Shown piece by piece: positions 36,152 to 44,252 of a DNA stretch of 64,000 bases. Each line of letters begins with the position of its first letter. The first letter of the stretch is position 1. The notes beneath the pieces are model-generated. The model was not told where the DNA came from. It saw nothing but the letters and a program-made list of their open reading frames with translations, and searched no databases. The position numbers and the translations under genes were made by a program. Source of the DNA: Herbaspirillum rhizosphaerae_A (GTDB taxonomy: Bacteria > Pseudomonadota > Gammaproteobacteria > Burkholderiales > Burkholderiaceae_D); the NCBI RefSeq assembly GCF_046025915.1, contig NZ_JAQQFR010000006.1:1-64000 (forward strand). Direction: 5' to 3'.

Positions 36152-37611
36152 CATCCAAACATGCCGTGCAAATACCAATGCGGTTCGACACCGTCGACAT
36201 CCCCAATGCGCTCGCGATAAATCCAGTAAAGGCAGTGATCGGCTCCTTCGGCAATGTAATAGTCGCGTGTCACCAGGTCGCCGTTCCACCAGCCTGCTTC
36301 GATACGTTCCGGCGGCGAGACGGGGCGCAGGCGCGAACCGTAATAGGGACGATGCTGGCGCATGGTCAAGGCAATCGGTTTATCCAGCAGCCATGTAGGG
36401 CGCGGCGGCAACGGACGCTCTTGCAGCGGAGCGGCGGCATCCATGACGGAACACCATCGATTGGCTTGTTCCGGCCGGTAGTCGGCGAGCGGGGCGGCGT
36501 GCAAGACATTATCCGCACCCAGTCGCGCGACCAGCAGTTCTATCAGGCGCTTGTGGTCTTCCGGCGAGCCTCCGGGTTCGGGAAACAGATTGTCGCTGGC
36601 CGGCGCCATGGGTTCGGTTTGCGCCGCTTCCAGCACGACGGCGATGATGGGGGCGGTAATTTCCAGCCGCGCCAGGCGTTCTTTAAGCAGCCTGATCAGG
36701 TGCGCGTCTTGCCAGGTCGGTTCGGCCAGCATGAGTTCGATGGTCGTGGGAGCGACTGCCTGGCGGCCGCGTTCGTGTTCAAGTTGGACACGAACTTGCG
36801 TGACGGCCAGATGGCGCGCCGTCAGCCAGCCGCAGAGTTGAGTGAGCAGGGCCTGGACGGTGTATTGGGCGGCGTCAGCGTGTTCGATGCGTTCGCTTAA
36901 TTCAATGCGTTGCCGAAAGCTGGGCGGCACTTCGAGCCAGGCGTGCAATTCCGGTGCATCGCCATAGGCGCAGTCTAGTGCATCCAGCATGTGCGTGTCG
37001 CCGCGCCGTTGCAAACCGGCGCGCGGCAGGCGGCGCAGGTCGGCCAGCGTGCGGCAGCCGATGCCGGAGAGCCAGTCGAGATAAGGCAGCGCTGCCGGTA
37101 ATGTAGCGACCGGCAGGCGGCCGAGATGCCGGTGCAGGCGATGTTGTTTCAACGTCCGGGCGCCGGTGTGTCGGGCGAGTAAAGCGGCGCCGTTGGCAGT
37201 CGGTGCGCAACTGATGACGGCGCTCAGACCGAGTTGCCGGACGGTGGCGCGCACGCGGCGACATAAAACGCGGATGCCGCCGAACAGGCTCAGACTGGCG
37301 CCGATGTCGAGCAGGATGGTGGATTCTTCCGCGAAGCTGGCCTGCGGGGTGTATTGCAGCAAGGCGATGGCGGTGCCGAACAATGTCTGTGCCTCGCGAT
37401 CGGAAGCGCGCTCGTGCATAAGCGCTTTGGGGAGCAGCGCCAGCACGCCGCCGCGGCGCATGCCGATACGCACGCCGGCTTCGCAGGCGCATTGCGAAGC
37501 CGCCATGACGCGGGTGTGCTCCAGCACGACGGCAGAGACTTCATCCGACCAGTTCGGATGAAACACTTCCAACGACAGCAGGGGCAGATGTACGGCGATC
37601 CACAGGCGCAT
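36151..37611 (-). CDS. imuB: ImuB, catalytically inactive Y-family polymerase-like protein
   Basis: 486-aa adaptor of the ImuABC mutasome. Y-family polymerases carry an Asp in the first strand and a DE pair in the palm. Here the first strand reads MRLWIAVHLPLLSLEVF without Asp and the palm reads ESTILLDIGASLSLFGG without the pair, the known ImuB signature. A possible clamp-binding element is NLFPEP near residue 345. The start overlaps the end of imuA by 71 bases in another frame, and the stop overlaps the dnaE2 start. It should recruit DnaE2 and the beta clamp to lesions. Confidence 0.9.
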   Translation of the reverse strand: MRLWIAVHLPLLSLEVFHPNWSDEVSAVVLEHTRVMAASQCACEAGVRIGMRRGGVLALLPKALMHERASDREAQTLFGTAIALLQYTPQASFAEESTILLDIGASLSLFGGIRVLCRRVRATVRQLGLSAVISCAPTANGAALLARHTGARTLKQHRLHRHLGRLPVATLPAALPYLDWLSGIGCRTLADLRRLPRAGLQRRGDTHMLDALDCAYGDAPELHAWLEVPPSFRQRIELSERIEHADAAQYTVQALLTQLCGWLTARHLAVTQVRVQLEHERGRQAVAPTTIELMLAEPTWQDAHLIRLLKERLARLEITAPIIAVVLEAAQTEPMAPASDNLFPEPGGSPEDHKRLIELLVARLGADNVLHAAPLADYRPEQANRWCSVMDAAAPLQERPLPPRPTWLLDKPIALTMRQHRPYYGSRLRPVSPPERIEAGWWNGDLVTRDYYIAEGADHCLYWIYRERIGDVDGVEPHWYLHGMFG

Positions 37612-38236
37612 GATGCAAAAGATTCAGAGAGGGCAAAGAAATAAACAAGGGCGTGTCACGCTGCGGTCCGCGGCGTTTGACGAAACTGACTTCAATGCCG
37701 CCGGCTGCGGCTGCCAGCGACAAACGTAGTGGGGCCGGCGAAGCATCCTGCGCACAACTGAGCGGACGCAGCATGACGAACAGGGTGCTGCCGGTTTGCG
37801 CCGCCAGATGCAAGCGGCGCAGGCTGTCCTTGCGCATGTGCCGCTGCCAGAACAGCAGCGCGGCGCAACTGCCGGATTTCAATATCTGTTCAGCGGCCCA
37901 GGCGGCATCGGCGCTGGTGGCGGCACGCACCGACAGCAGCCGCGCGGCGTCGACACCGATCTGGCGCCAGCCGATGGCTTGCGGTGCATGCGGCGTCTGC
38001 ACCAATGCGATGCGGCGCGGCGACAGGGATTGGAGTGCCGGACCCAGCAGGCGCAGTTCGCCGACGCCGGGTTGCGGCAGCAGCAAGTCGATCAGCGCGC
38101 CGGTCGGCCAGCCTTGCCCGGGGAGCTCTTTAGACAGCGCATCAAATCCGGTATCGAGTCCGCGCACCGTGCTGCGGGCAAGCTGTGAAGCGAGCCAGAG
38201 CGAGGCGTGAATACTTTGAGGAAGAGGCGCGGACAT
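37541..38236 (-). CDS. imuA: ImuA, RecA-like SOS mutagenesis accessory protein
   Basis: About 231-aa first gene of the cassette. It resembles SulA/RecA-fold ImuA: GLDTGFDALSKELPGQGWPTGALIDLLLPQPGVGELRLLGPAL at the start is the family core. The ATP-binding loop is not a classical P-loop, as in other ImuA proteins. Start MSAPLPQS at 38236 is preferred over a TTG two codons upstream. A perfect LexA box lies 24 bp upstream, so the operon is SOS-induced. It overlaps imuB by 71 bp. Confidence 0.88.
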   Translation of the reverse strand: MSAPLPQSIHASLWLASQLARSTVRGLDTGFDALSKELPGQGWPTGALIDLLLPQPGVGELRLLGPALQSLSPRRIALVQTPHAPQAIGWRQIGVDAARLLSVRAATSADAAWAAEQILKSGSCAALLFWQRHMRKDSLRRLHLAAQTGSTLFVMLRPLSCAQDASPAPLRLSLAAAAGGIEVSFVKRRGPQRDTPLFISLPSLNLLHHAPVDRRTSAPAVVGSVSSELVG

Positions 38237-38259
38237 GAGCAAGTTTCGAAATACGTGTA

Positions 38260-38275
38260 CTGTATAAATATACAG
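38260..38275 (-). promoter_or_regulatory. LexA (SOS) box upstream of imuA
   Basis: CTGTATAAATATACAG fits the CTGT-N8-ACAG consensus exactly, and the outer bases extend the palindrome to TACTG/CAGTA. It is centred about 32 bp before the imuA start. Confidence 0.92.
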
Positions 38276-38332
38276 TAATTGTCGTGCTCCGGCGATCTTG
38301 ATCGGGTGAGGTTTCTGCGGGTTTTGCAGTAC

Positions 38333-38361
38333 CTGACAAGATTACTCAAGTTTGATATACT
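38333..38361 (+). promoter_or_regulatory. isc operon promoter
   Basis: -35 CTGACA (38333-38338) and -10 TATACT (38356-38361), 17-bp spacer. The -10 overlaps the IscR-type site that follows, and transcription should start near 38368. Confidence 0.7.
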
Positions 38362-38381
38362 TGACGTAAATATTCGGGAAT
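38357..38381 (+). promoter_or_regulatory. IscR type-1 binding site
   Basis: 25-bp stretch starting ATACTTGACG and ending TCGGGAAT. It matches the E. coli type-1 consensus (ATASYYGAC...GTCRRSTAT) at about 21 of 25 positions and overlaps the -10 element, as expected for repression by [2Fe-2S]-IscR. Confidence 0.75.
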
Positions 38382-38423
38382 TCAGGGAGTGGTTCTGAAA
38401 ACTGTTTCTGGAGTCGAGATTTC

Positions 38424-38927
38424 ATGCGATTAACTACTAAAGGCCGTTTTGCTGTGACAGCAATGATTGACTTGGCGTTGCGCCATGGCAATGGACCCGT
38501 CACGTTGTCCGCCATCAGCGAGAGGCAGGAAATTTCTTTATCATATCTGGAGCAGTTGTTCGGCAAATTGCGACGCCACCAGATCGTTGAGTCCGTGCGC
38601 GGACCCGGCGGCGGTTACAACCTGGCGCGCAAAGCAGGTGATGTGTCGGTTGCCGACATCATCATCGCCGTCGATGAACCCCTGGATGCAACGCAATGCG
38701 GCGGCAAGGAAAATTGCCATAGCGTCACCCACCCCGGTGGCACGCGCTGCATGACGCACGACCTGTGGTCGACGCTGAATGAAAAGATGGTCGAATATCT
38801 CGACTCGGTCTCCTTGCAAGACCTGGTTGACCAGCAGCACCAGAAAGAACAGAAGCAGCCGGAACACAGAACTCTCGGCACTGAACAAAGCGTGGTTGTC
38901 ATGCACCGCCCTCACGCAGCGGTTTGA
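38424..38927 (+). CDS. iscR: Fe-S cluster assembly transcriptional regulator IscR
   Basis: 167-aa Rrf2-family regulator. An N-terminal winged helix (MRLTTKGRFAVTAMIDLALR) is followed by the cluster-binding loop with Cys92, Cys98 and Cys104 (QCGGKENCHSVTHPGGTRC) and the fourth ligand His shortly after, the same spacing as E. coli IscR. The cluster-bound form should repress the operon through the type-1 site at 38357-38381. It is the first gene of the isc operon, 16 bp before iscS. The C-terminal tail after residue 140 is longer and less conserved. Confidence 0.96.
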   Translation: MRLTTKGRFAVTAMIDLALRHGNGPVTLSAISERQEISLSYLEQLFGKLRRHQIVESVRGPGGGYNLARKAGDVSVADIIIAVDEPLDATQCGGKENCHSVTHPGGTRCMTHDLWSTLNEKMVEYLDSVSLQDLVDQQHQKEQKQPEHRTLGTEQSVVVMHRPHAAV

Positions 38928-38943
38928 TTGGAGCTAGAACAAA

Positions 38944-40197
38944 ATGAATGCACCTCTGGAAAAAAGCCTGTTGGACACCATCAAGGCGCCGCATTTTCCA
39001 ATTTATCTGGATTACTCGGCAACCACGCCGGTCGACCCGCGCGTGGCCGACAAGATGATTCCGTACCTGCGCGAGCAGTTCGGTAATCCTGCGTCGCGCA
39101 GCCACATGTATGGCTGGACCGCAGAGAAGGCCGTGGAAGATGCACGCGAAGAAGTCGCCAAATTGGTCAACGCGGATTCGCGCGAAATCATCTGGACTTC
39201 CGGCGCGACCGAAAGCAACAACCTGGCAATCAAGGGTGCTGCGCAGTTCTACAAGACCAAGGGTAAGCACATCATCACGGTCAAGACCGAGCACAAGGCT
39301 GTGCTGGATACTTTCCGCGAACTGGAGCGCCAAGGTTTCGAGGCGACTTACCTGCAACCGCAAGACAATGGTCTGGTAACTGTCGAGCAAATCGCCGCAG
39401 CCGTGCGTCCCGACACCATCCTGATCTCGGTCATGCTGGTCAACAACGAAATCGGTGTTATCCAGCCTGTGCCTGAAATCGGCGAATTCTGCCGTTCTAA
39501 GGGCATCATTTTCCACTGCGACGCTGCGCAGGCAACCGGCAAGGTCAAGATCGATCTGGAAAACTGGAAAGTCGACCTGATGAGCTTCTCGGCGCACAAG
39601 ACTTACGGTCCCAAGGGTATCGGCGCGCTGTACGTTCGCCGCAAACCACGTGTGCGTATCGAAGCGCAGATCCACGGCGGTGGTCACGAGCGCGGTCTGC
39701 GTTCCGGCACACTGGCAACGCACCAGATCGTCGGCATGGGCGAAGCCTTCCGCATCGCCCGCGAAGAAATGGAAACCGAACTGGCCCACATTCGCGCCAT
39801 GCGCGATCGTCTGGCCAAGGGTTTGCAAGAGATCGAAGAAACCTATATCAACGGCGACATGGAACACCGTGTGCCGCACAACCTGAACGTCAGCTTCAAC
39901 TACGTCGAAGGCGAATCCCTGATCATGGCGATCAAGGACATCGCGGTCTCGTCCGGCTCGGCTTGCACCTCGGCCAGCCTGGAACCGTCGTATGTGTTGC
40001 GCGCCCTGGGCCGCAGCGACGAACTGGCGCATAGCTCGATTCGTTTTACCATCGGCCGTTTCACAACCGAAGAAGATATCGACTTCACCATTGATCTGAT
40101 CAAGAGCAAAGTCGGTAAGCTGCGCGAATTGTCGCCGCTGTGGGATATGTACAAGGACGGGATCGACATCAGCACGATCCAATGGGCTGCACACTAA
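38944..40197 (+). CDS. iscS: Cysteine desulfurase IscS
   Basis: 417-aa PLP enzyme that delivers sulfur from L-cysteine to IscU. PLP-binding Lys is in SFSAHKTYGPKGIG, and the persulfide-carrying Cys341 in SSGSACTSASLEPS equals Cys328 of E. coli. A 13-residue N-terminal extension (through MNAPLEKSLLDTIKAPHF) explains the offset. The C-terminal tail needed for IscU contact is intact. It lies between iscR and iscU; a GC-rich hairpin (CGCCCC/GGGGCG) occurs in the 64-bp gap before iscU. Confidence 0.97.
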   Translation: MNAPLEKSLLDTIKAPHFPIYLDYSATTPVDPRVADKMIPYLREQFGNPASRSHMYGWTAEKAVEDAREEVAKLVNADSREIIWTSGATESNNLAIKGAAQFYKTKGKHIITVKTEHKAVLDTFRELERQGFEATYLQPQDNGLVTVEQIAAAVRPDTILISVMLVNNEIGVIQPVPEIGEFCRSKGIIFHCDAAQATGKVKIDLENWKVDLMSFSAHKTYGPKGIGALYVRRKPRVRIEAQIHGGGHERGLRSGTLATHQIVGMGEAFRIAREEMETELAHIRAMRDRLAKGLQEIEETYINGDMEHRVPHNLNVSFNYVEGESLIMAIKDIAVSSGSACTSASLEPSYVLRALGRSDELAHSSIRFTIGRFTTEEDIDFTIDLIKSKVGKLRELSPLWDMYKDGIDISTIQWAAH

Positions 40198-40261
40198 TAT
40201 CGCGAAAATGAAAACCGCCCCCATATAGAACGCAGGGGCGACCTCATCAAGGAGCATCAAA

Positions 40262-40666
40262 ATGTCTTACTCGGAAAAAGTACTCGATCACTACGAAAAC
40301 CCACGTAACGTCGGCGCCTTCGAAAAGGGCGACGAGACCGTAGGCACGGGTATGGTCGGCGCGCCCGCTTGCGGCGACGTCATGAAGTTGCAAATCAAGG
40401 TCGGCGCTGACGGCGTGATTCAGGACGCCAAGTTCAAAACCTACGGTTGCGGTTCGGCGATTGCTTCGTCGTCGCTGGTGACTGAATGGGTCAAGGGCAA
40501 GACATTGGATCAAGCCTTGTCGATCAAGAACACCCAGATCGCTGAAGAACTGGCGTTGCCGCCGGTGAAGATCCACTGCTCCATCCTGGCAGAAGACGCC
40601 ATCAAGGCTGCGGTGCAAGACTACAAAGCCAAGCACGGCAGCGTTGAGCAAAAGGCTGCGGCTTAA
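40262..40666 (+). CDS. iscU: Fe-S scaffold protein IscU
   Basis: 134-aa scaffold on which clusters are built. The three ligand cysteines are Cys37 (GAPACGDV), Cys63 (TYGCGSAIASSS) and Cys106 (KIHCSILAEDAI). The LPPVK motif that HscA recognises is at residues 99-103. Length and sequence are typical; AAGGAG precedes the ATG. Confidence 0.97.
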   Translation: MSYSEKVLDHYENPRNVGAFEKGDETVGTGMVGAPACGDVMKLQIKVGADGVIQDAKFKTYGCGSAIASSSLVTEWVKGKTLDQALSIKNTQIAEELALPPVKIHCSILAEDAIKAAVQDYKAKHGSVEQKAAA

Positions 40667-40702
40667 TTCAAGTCGCAAGCGAAGCGAAAGAGGGCAGGCA
40701 TC

Positions 40703-41026
40703 ATGGCAATCACACTGACTGAAAAAGCTGCAAAACACATCAGCCGCTACATGGAACGTCGCGGCAAAGGTCTCGGCTTGCGCCTTGGCGTGCGCACAAC
40801 CGGCTGCTCCGGTCTGGCTTACAAGCTGGAATATGTGGACGAAGAAACACCAGAAGATCAGATGTTTGAATCGCGCGGCATTCGCGTCTATGTGGATCCC
40901 AAGAGCTTGCCGTACATCGACGGCACTGAATTGGATTTTGCGCGTGAAGGCCTGAACGAAGGCTTCAAGTTCCAGAATCCGAACATGAAGGACGAATGCG
41001 GTTGCGGCGAAAGCTTCCGTATCTGA
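40703..41026 (+). CDS. iscA: A-type Fe-S carrier protein IscA
   Basis: 107-aa carrier protein with the three conserved cysteines (TTGCSGLAYKLEY near residue 35, and ECGCGESF at the C terminus). It transfers iron or [4Fe-4S] clusters to target proteins. It is the last gene before an intrinsic terminator, so it marks the end of the first section of the operon. Confidence 0.96.
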   Translation: MAITLTEKAAKHISRYMERRGKGLGLRLGVRTTGCSGLAYKLEYVDEETPEDQMFESRGIRVYVDPKSLPYIDGTELDFAREGLNEGFKFQNPNMKDECGCGESFRI

Positions 41027-41061
41027 TCTCATGATCACCACCGCGATGTCGGCACAGCGAT

Positions 41062-41090
41062 GTGCGACATCACGGCGGCGATTGAAACTG
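41062..41090. other. Start of the iscA-hscB intergenic stretch
   Basis: The 199-bp gap between iscA and hscB is unusually long for this operon. Its first half has no gene or clear signal; its second half holds the terminator and palindrome listed next. Confidence 0.4.
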
Positions 41091-41161
41091 ATCACATGTC
41101 TAGTGCTTAGCCAGAATCGCGTTGTATCGTTCAGCGATAGCCTCTGAAGAGTAGTTCTGCC

Positions 41162-41197
41162 AAGCCTGTTGAAGTCCGAACAGGCTTTTTATTTTTT
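41162..41197 (+). terminator. Intra-operonic terminator between iscA and hscB
   Basis: Perfect 9-bp stem AAGCCTGTT/AACAGGCTT, 8-nt loop, followed by a T-rich tail (TTTATTTTTT). It should limit readthrough from iscRSUA into hscBA-fdx. Confidence 0.8.
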
Positions 41198-41211
41198 GTT
41201 CATCTGAACAA
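41196..41211. promoter_or_regulatory. 16-bp palindrome just before hscB
   Basis: TTGTTCA-TC-TGAACAA, a perfect palindrome that begins in the terminator tail and ends 14 bp before the hscB ATG. It could be an operator or an RNA hairpin affecting hscB translation. Confidence 0.5.
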
Positions 41212-41225
41212 TCTTTGCACAACGT

Positions 41226-41741
41226 ATGCAAAATCACTTCGCACTTTTCCAATTGCCGCAACGCTTTGCCGTCGATCAGACTGCGTTGGAAAAGGCGTAC
41301 CATGGCGTGCAGAATCAGGCGCATCCGGACAAGTTTGCCAATGCGACCGGCGCCGAGAAGCGCGTTGCCATGCAATGGGCCACACGCGCCAACGAAGCCT
41401 ACCAGACGCTCAAAAATCCCCTCAAGCGCGCCTCCTATCTGTGCGAGCTTAATGGCGTCGATCTTCAAACTGAATCCAATACGTCCATGCCGCCGGCATT
41501 CCTGATGCAGCAAATGGAATGGCGTGAAGAGCTCGACGATGCGCGTGCAGGCAAGAATATCGACGCGCTCGAGCAGCTTGATGGTGCCTTGCGCAGCGGG
41601 AAGAAAGACACCGTCGCCCGTATCGAAACGCTGCTCGACGCGAATGACTTCACTGGTGCCGCCCAACTGGTGCGCCAACTGATGTTCCTTGAAAAATTCG
41701 GCGAAGAGATCGGCAATACCTTCGCCCTGATCGAAGGTTGA
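41226..41741 (+). CDS. hscB: Co-chaperone HscB
   Basis: 171-aa J-domain protein that brings IscU to HscA. J-domain residues 1-75 include the HPD motif (QAHPDKFANATG). The C-terminal three-helix part that binds IscU follows (FLMQQMEWREELDDA). E. coli HscB is also 171 aa. No strong ribosome binding site precedes the ATG, which lies 14 bp after a palindrome. It follows a terminator and is directly followed by a LysE-type exporter gene. Confidence 0.95.
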   Translation: MQNHFALFQLPQRFAVDQTALEKAYHGVQNQAHPDKFANATGAEKRVAMQWATRANEAYQTLKNPLKRASYLCELNGVDLQTESNTSMPPAFLMQQMEWREELDDARAGKNIDALEQLDGALRSGKKDTVARIETLLDANDFTGAAQLVRQLMFLEKFGEEIGNTFALIEG

Positions 41742-41747
41742 TGCGCT

Positions 41748-42362
41748 ATGCCTGACGTGTTCCTGTTTCTGATTGCTGCCATGATGCTGACCCTTGCTCC
41801 TGGACCGGACAATATTTACGTACTCACACGCGGCATCGCGCAGGGGCGTAAGGCCGGTCTGGTTGCAGCACTCGGTTTTGCTTCTGGATTGTTCTTTCAT
41901 ACCTTGCTGGCAGTGCTCGGCTTTGCCGCCATCATCAAGGCGTATCCGGCCGCTTATCACGCCCTGCAATACGCGGGCGCGGCGTATCTGGTCTATCTCG
42001 GCGTCCGCACCTTGCGCTCTGCTGCGTCGATGTCACTGGATGCGACCATGACGCCGGTCAGCCTGTCGCGCATTTACTGGCAAAGCGTAATCGCCAATAT
42101 TCTCAATCCCAAGGTGACGCTGTTTTTTATCGCCTTCCTGCCGCAATTCGTCAACGTGCACGCCGGTCATGTGGCCTGGCAGATGCTGTTGCTGGCAGTG
42201 GTGTTCATTCTTCAGGCGCTGGCAATTTTCAGCGCGATTGCGTTTTTCTCCGGCATCGTCGGCGCGTATTTCAAGCGTCAGGCGCGTGCCGCTCTCTATT
42301 TGAACAGGCTTGCCGGCTGTGCGTTTGTGGGACTGGGTATCCGCATCGCCTTGCCGGAATAA
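41748..42362 (+). CDS. LysE/RhtB-family amino acid exporter inside the isc operon
   Basis: 204-aa inner-membrane protein with about six hydrophobic segments and the family N-terminal signature (MMLTLAPGPDNIYVLTRGIAQGRKAGLVAALGFASG in outline). Relatives export amino acids such as threonine, homoserine, lysine or cysteine derivatives. It sits 6 bp after hscB and 7 bp before hscA, so it must be cotranscribed with them. This position is not part of the E. coli-type operon. A link to cysteine or sulfur balance is possible, since IscS consumes cysteine, but the substrate is unknown. Confidence 0.9.
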   Translation: MPDVFLFLIAAMMLTLAPGPDNIYVLTRGIAQGRKAGLVAALGFASGLFFHTLLAVLGFAAIIKAYPAAYHALQYAGAAYLVYLGVRTLRSAASMSLDATMTPVSLSRIYWQSVIANILNPKVTLFFIAFLPQFVNVHAGHVAWQMLLLAVVFILQALAIFSAIAFFSGIVGAYFKRQARAALYLNRLAGCAFVGLGIRIALPE

Positions 42363-42369
42363 ATCGACT

Positions 42370-44235
42370 ATGGCTCTTCTCCAAATTTCCGAACCGGGCA
42401 TGTCCACCGCACCGCATCAGCATCGGCTAGCGGTAGGCATCGATCTCGGCACCACCAATTCGCTGGTCGCCACTGTGCGTAACAGCATCCCTGAAGTCCT
42501 CAACGACGAAGAGGGCCACAGCCTGTTGCCATCGGTAGTGCGTTACCTGCCTAATGGCCATGCCAATATCGGCTACAAAGCACAAGCTGCACAAACCACT
42601 GATCCGAAGAACACGATCGTTTCGGTCAAGCGCTTCATGGGCCGTGGCCTGAAAGACATCGCTTACGTCGAAAACCTGCCTTACGATTTTCAGGATGCGC
42701 CAGGCATGGTGCAACTGAAAACAGTTGCCGGTGTGAAGAGTCCGGTCGAGATTTCGGCGCAGATTCTGGCGACCTTGCGTCAGACTGCGGAAGATGCGCT
42801 GGGCGACGACCTGGTCGGCGCGGTGATTACCGTGCCTGCTTACTTCGATGATGCACAGCGCCAGGCAACCAAGGATGCGGCACAACTTGCCGGTCTCAAT
42901 GTCCTGCGTTTGCTCAATGAACCGACTGCAGCTGCGATTGCTTACGGCCTCGACAATGGCTCGGAAGGTACGTTCGCGGTCTACGATCTGGGCGGCGGCA
43001 CCTTCGATATTTCCATCCTCAAGCTGACCAAGGGCGTGTTTGAAGTCTTGTCGACAGGTGGAGATTCCGCACTGGGCGGCGACGATTTTGATCAGCGCCT
43101 GTTCTGCTGGATTTGCGAACAAGCGCAGTTGGCTCCCTTGTCGGACGAAGACACGCGCATTCTGCTAGTGAAGGCGCGCGAGGTGAAAGAGCTGCTGTCC
43201 TCCAAGGCTTACACGCAAATCGATGCGGCCCTGAATTCGGGTGAAGAAGTACATCTGTCTATTACGGCGGAAGAGTTCACTGCGCTTACTCAGCATCTGG
43301 TCGCCAAGACCATCACGCCATGCCGCAAGGCACTGCGCGACGCGAATCTGTCCGTGGACGACGTCGACGGCGTGGTGCTGGTCGGCGGTGCGACACGTAT
43401 GCCGCATGTGCGCAAAGCCGTCGGCGAATTCTTCCAGACTACACCATTGGCCAATATCGATCCGGACAAAGTCGTGGCATTGGGTGCCGCCGTGCAGGCC
43501 AATCTGCTGGCGGGCAATCGTGCCGCGGGTGATGATTGGTTGCTGCTGGATGTGATCCCTTTGTCGCTCGGTATCGAGACCATGGGCGGCCTGGCAGAAA
43601 AAGTTATTCCACGTAATTCGACCATTCCATGCGCACGCGCACAGGAGTTCACGACCTTCAAAGATGGTCAGACCGCGATGGCGATTCAGGTGGTGCAGGG
43701 CGAGCGTGAGCTTGTCGCCGACTGCCGCTCACTGGCGCGTTTCGAGCTGCGCGGCATTCCGCCCATGGCAGCAGGCGCGGCACGTATCCGTGTTACCTAT
43801 CAGGTTGATGCCGACGGTTTGCTGTCAGTGTCTGCACGCGAAATGACCTCGGGCGTGGAAGCGGCGATCACCGTCAAGCCTTCGTACGGTTTGGAGGATG
43901 ATGACGTCGCGCGCATGCTGCAGGATTCCTTCCAGTCGGCCGATGAAGACATGAAGCGCCGCGCCTTGCGCGAAGAGCAGGTCGAAGCCGAGCGCATCAT
44001 TCTGGCGACGGAGTCGGCGCTGAATGTCGACAGTGCCTTGCTGAATGAGCAAGAGCGCATCGACGTCGCCGCATTGATCGAAGTCGTGCGCGAGAAGGCG
44101 CAGGGTGATGATCATCTGGCGATCAAGGCGGCAGTGGAAGCGCTGGCGCATGGCACTGAAGAATTCGCTGCCCGCCGTATGGACCGCAGCGTTCACGCCG
44201 CGCTGGCCGGCAAGAAATTGGATGAAGTTTCGTAA
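42370..44235 (+). CDS. hscA: Fe-S assembly chaperone HscA
   Basis: 621-aa Hsp70-type ATPase specialised for IscU (E. coli HscA 616 aa). ATPase signatures: VGIDLGTTNSLVAT near residue 20, AVYDLGGGTFDISILKL near 207 and VVLVGGATRMPHVRKAVGEFF near 337. A substrate domain follows. It binds the LPPVK motif of IscU and, with HscB, promotes cluster transfer. I take ATG 42370, 7 bp after the exporter stop; a longer frame starting inside the exporter gene is unlikely. Confidence 0.96.
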   Translation: MALLQISEPGMSTAPHQHRLAVGIDLGTTNSLVATVRNSIPEVLNDEEGHSLLPSVVRYLPNGHANIGYKAQAAQTTDPKNTIVSVKRFMGRGLKDIAYVENLPYDFQDAPGMVQLKTVAGVKSPVEISAQILATLRQTAEDALGDDLVGAVITVPAYFDDAQRQATKDAAQLAGLNVLRLLNEPTAAAIAYGLDNGSEGTFAVYDLGGGTFDISILKLTKGVFEVLSTGGDSALGGDDFDQRLFCWICEQAQLAPLSDEDTRILLVKAREVKELLSSKAYTQIDAALNSGEEVHLSITAEEFTALTQHLVAKTITPCRKALRDANLSVDDVDGVVLVGGATRMPHVRKAVGEFFQTTPLANIDPDKVVALGAAVQANLLAGNRAAGDDWLLLDVIPLSLGIETMGGLAEKVIPRNSTIPCARAQEFTTFKDGQTAMAIQVVQGERELVADCRSLARFELRGIPPMAAGAARIRVTYQVDADGLLSVSAREMTSGVEAAITVKPSYGLEDDDVARMLQDSFQSADEDMKRRALREEQVEAERIILATESALNVDSALLNEQERIDVAALIEVVREKAQGDDHLAIKAAVEALAHGTEEFAARRMDRSVHAALAGKKLDEVS

Positions 44236-44252
44236 AGATAGAGGTTAATACC

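Noticed and set aside
38899..40260. 453-codon open frame on the minus strand
   Set aside because: It is antisense to iscS, which is beyond doubt.
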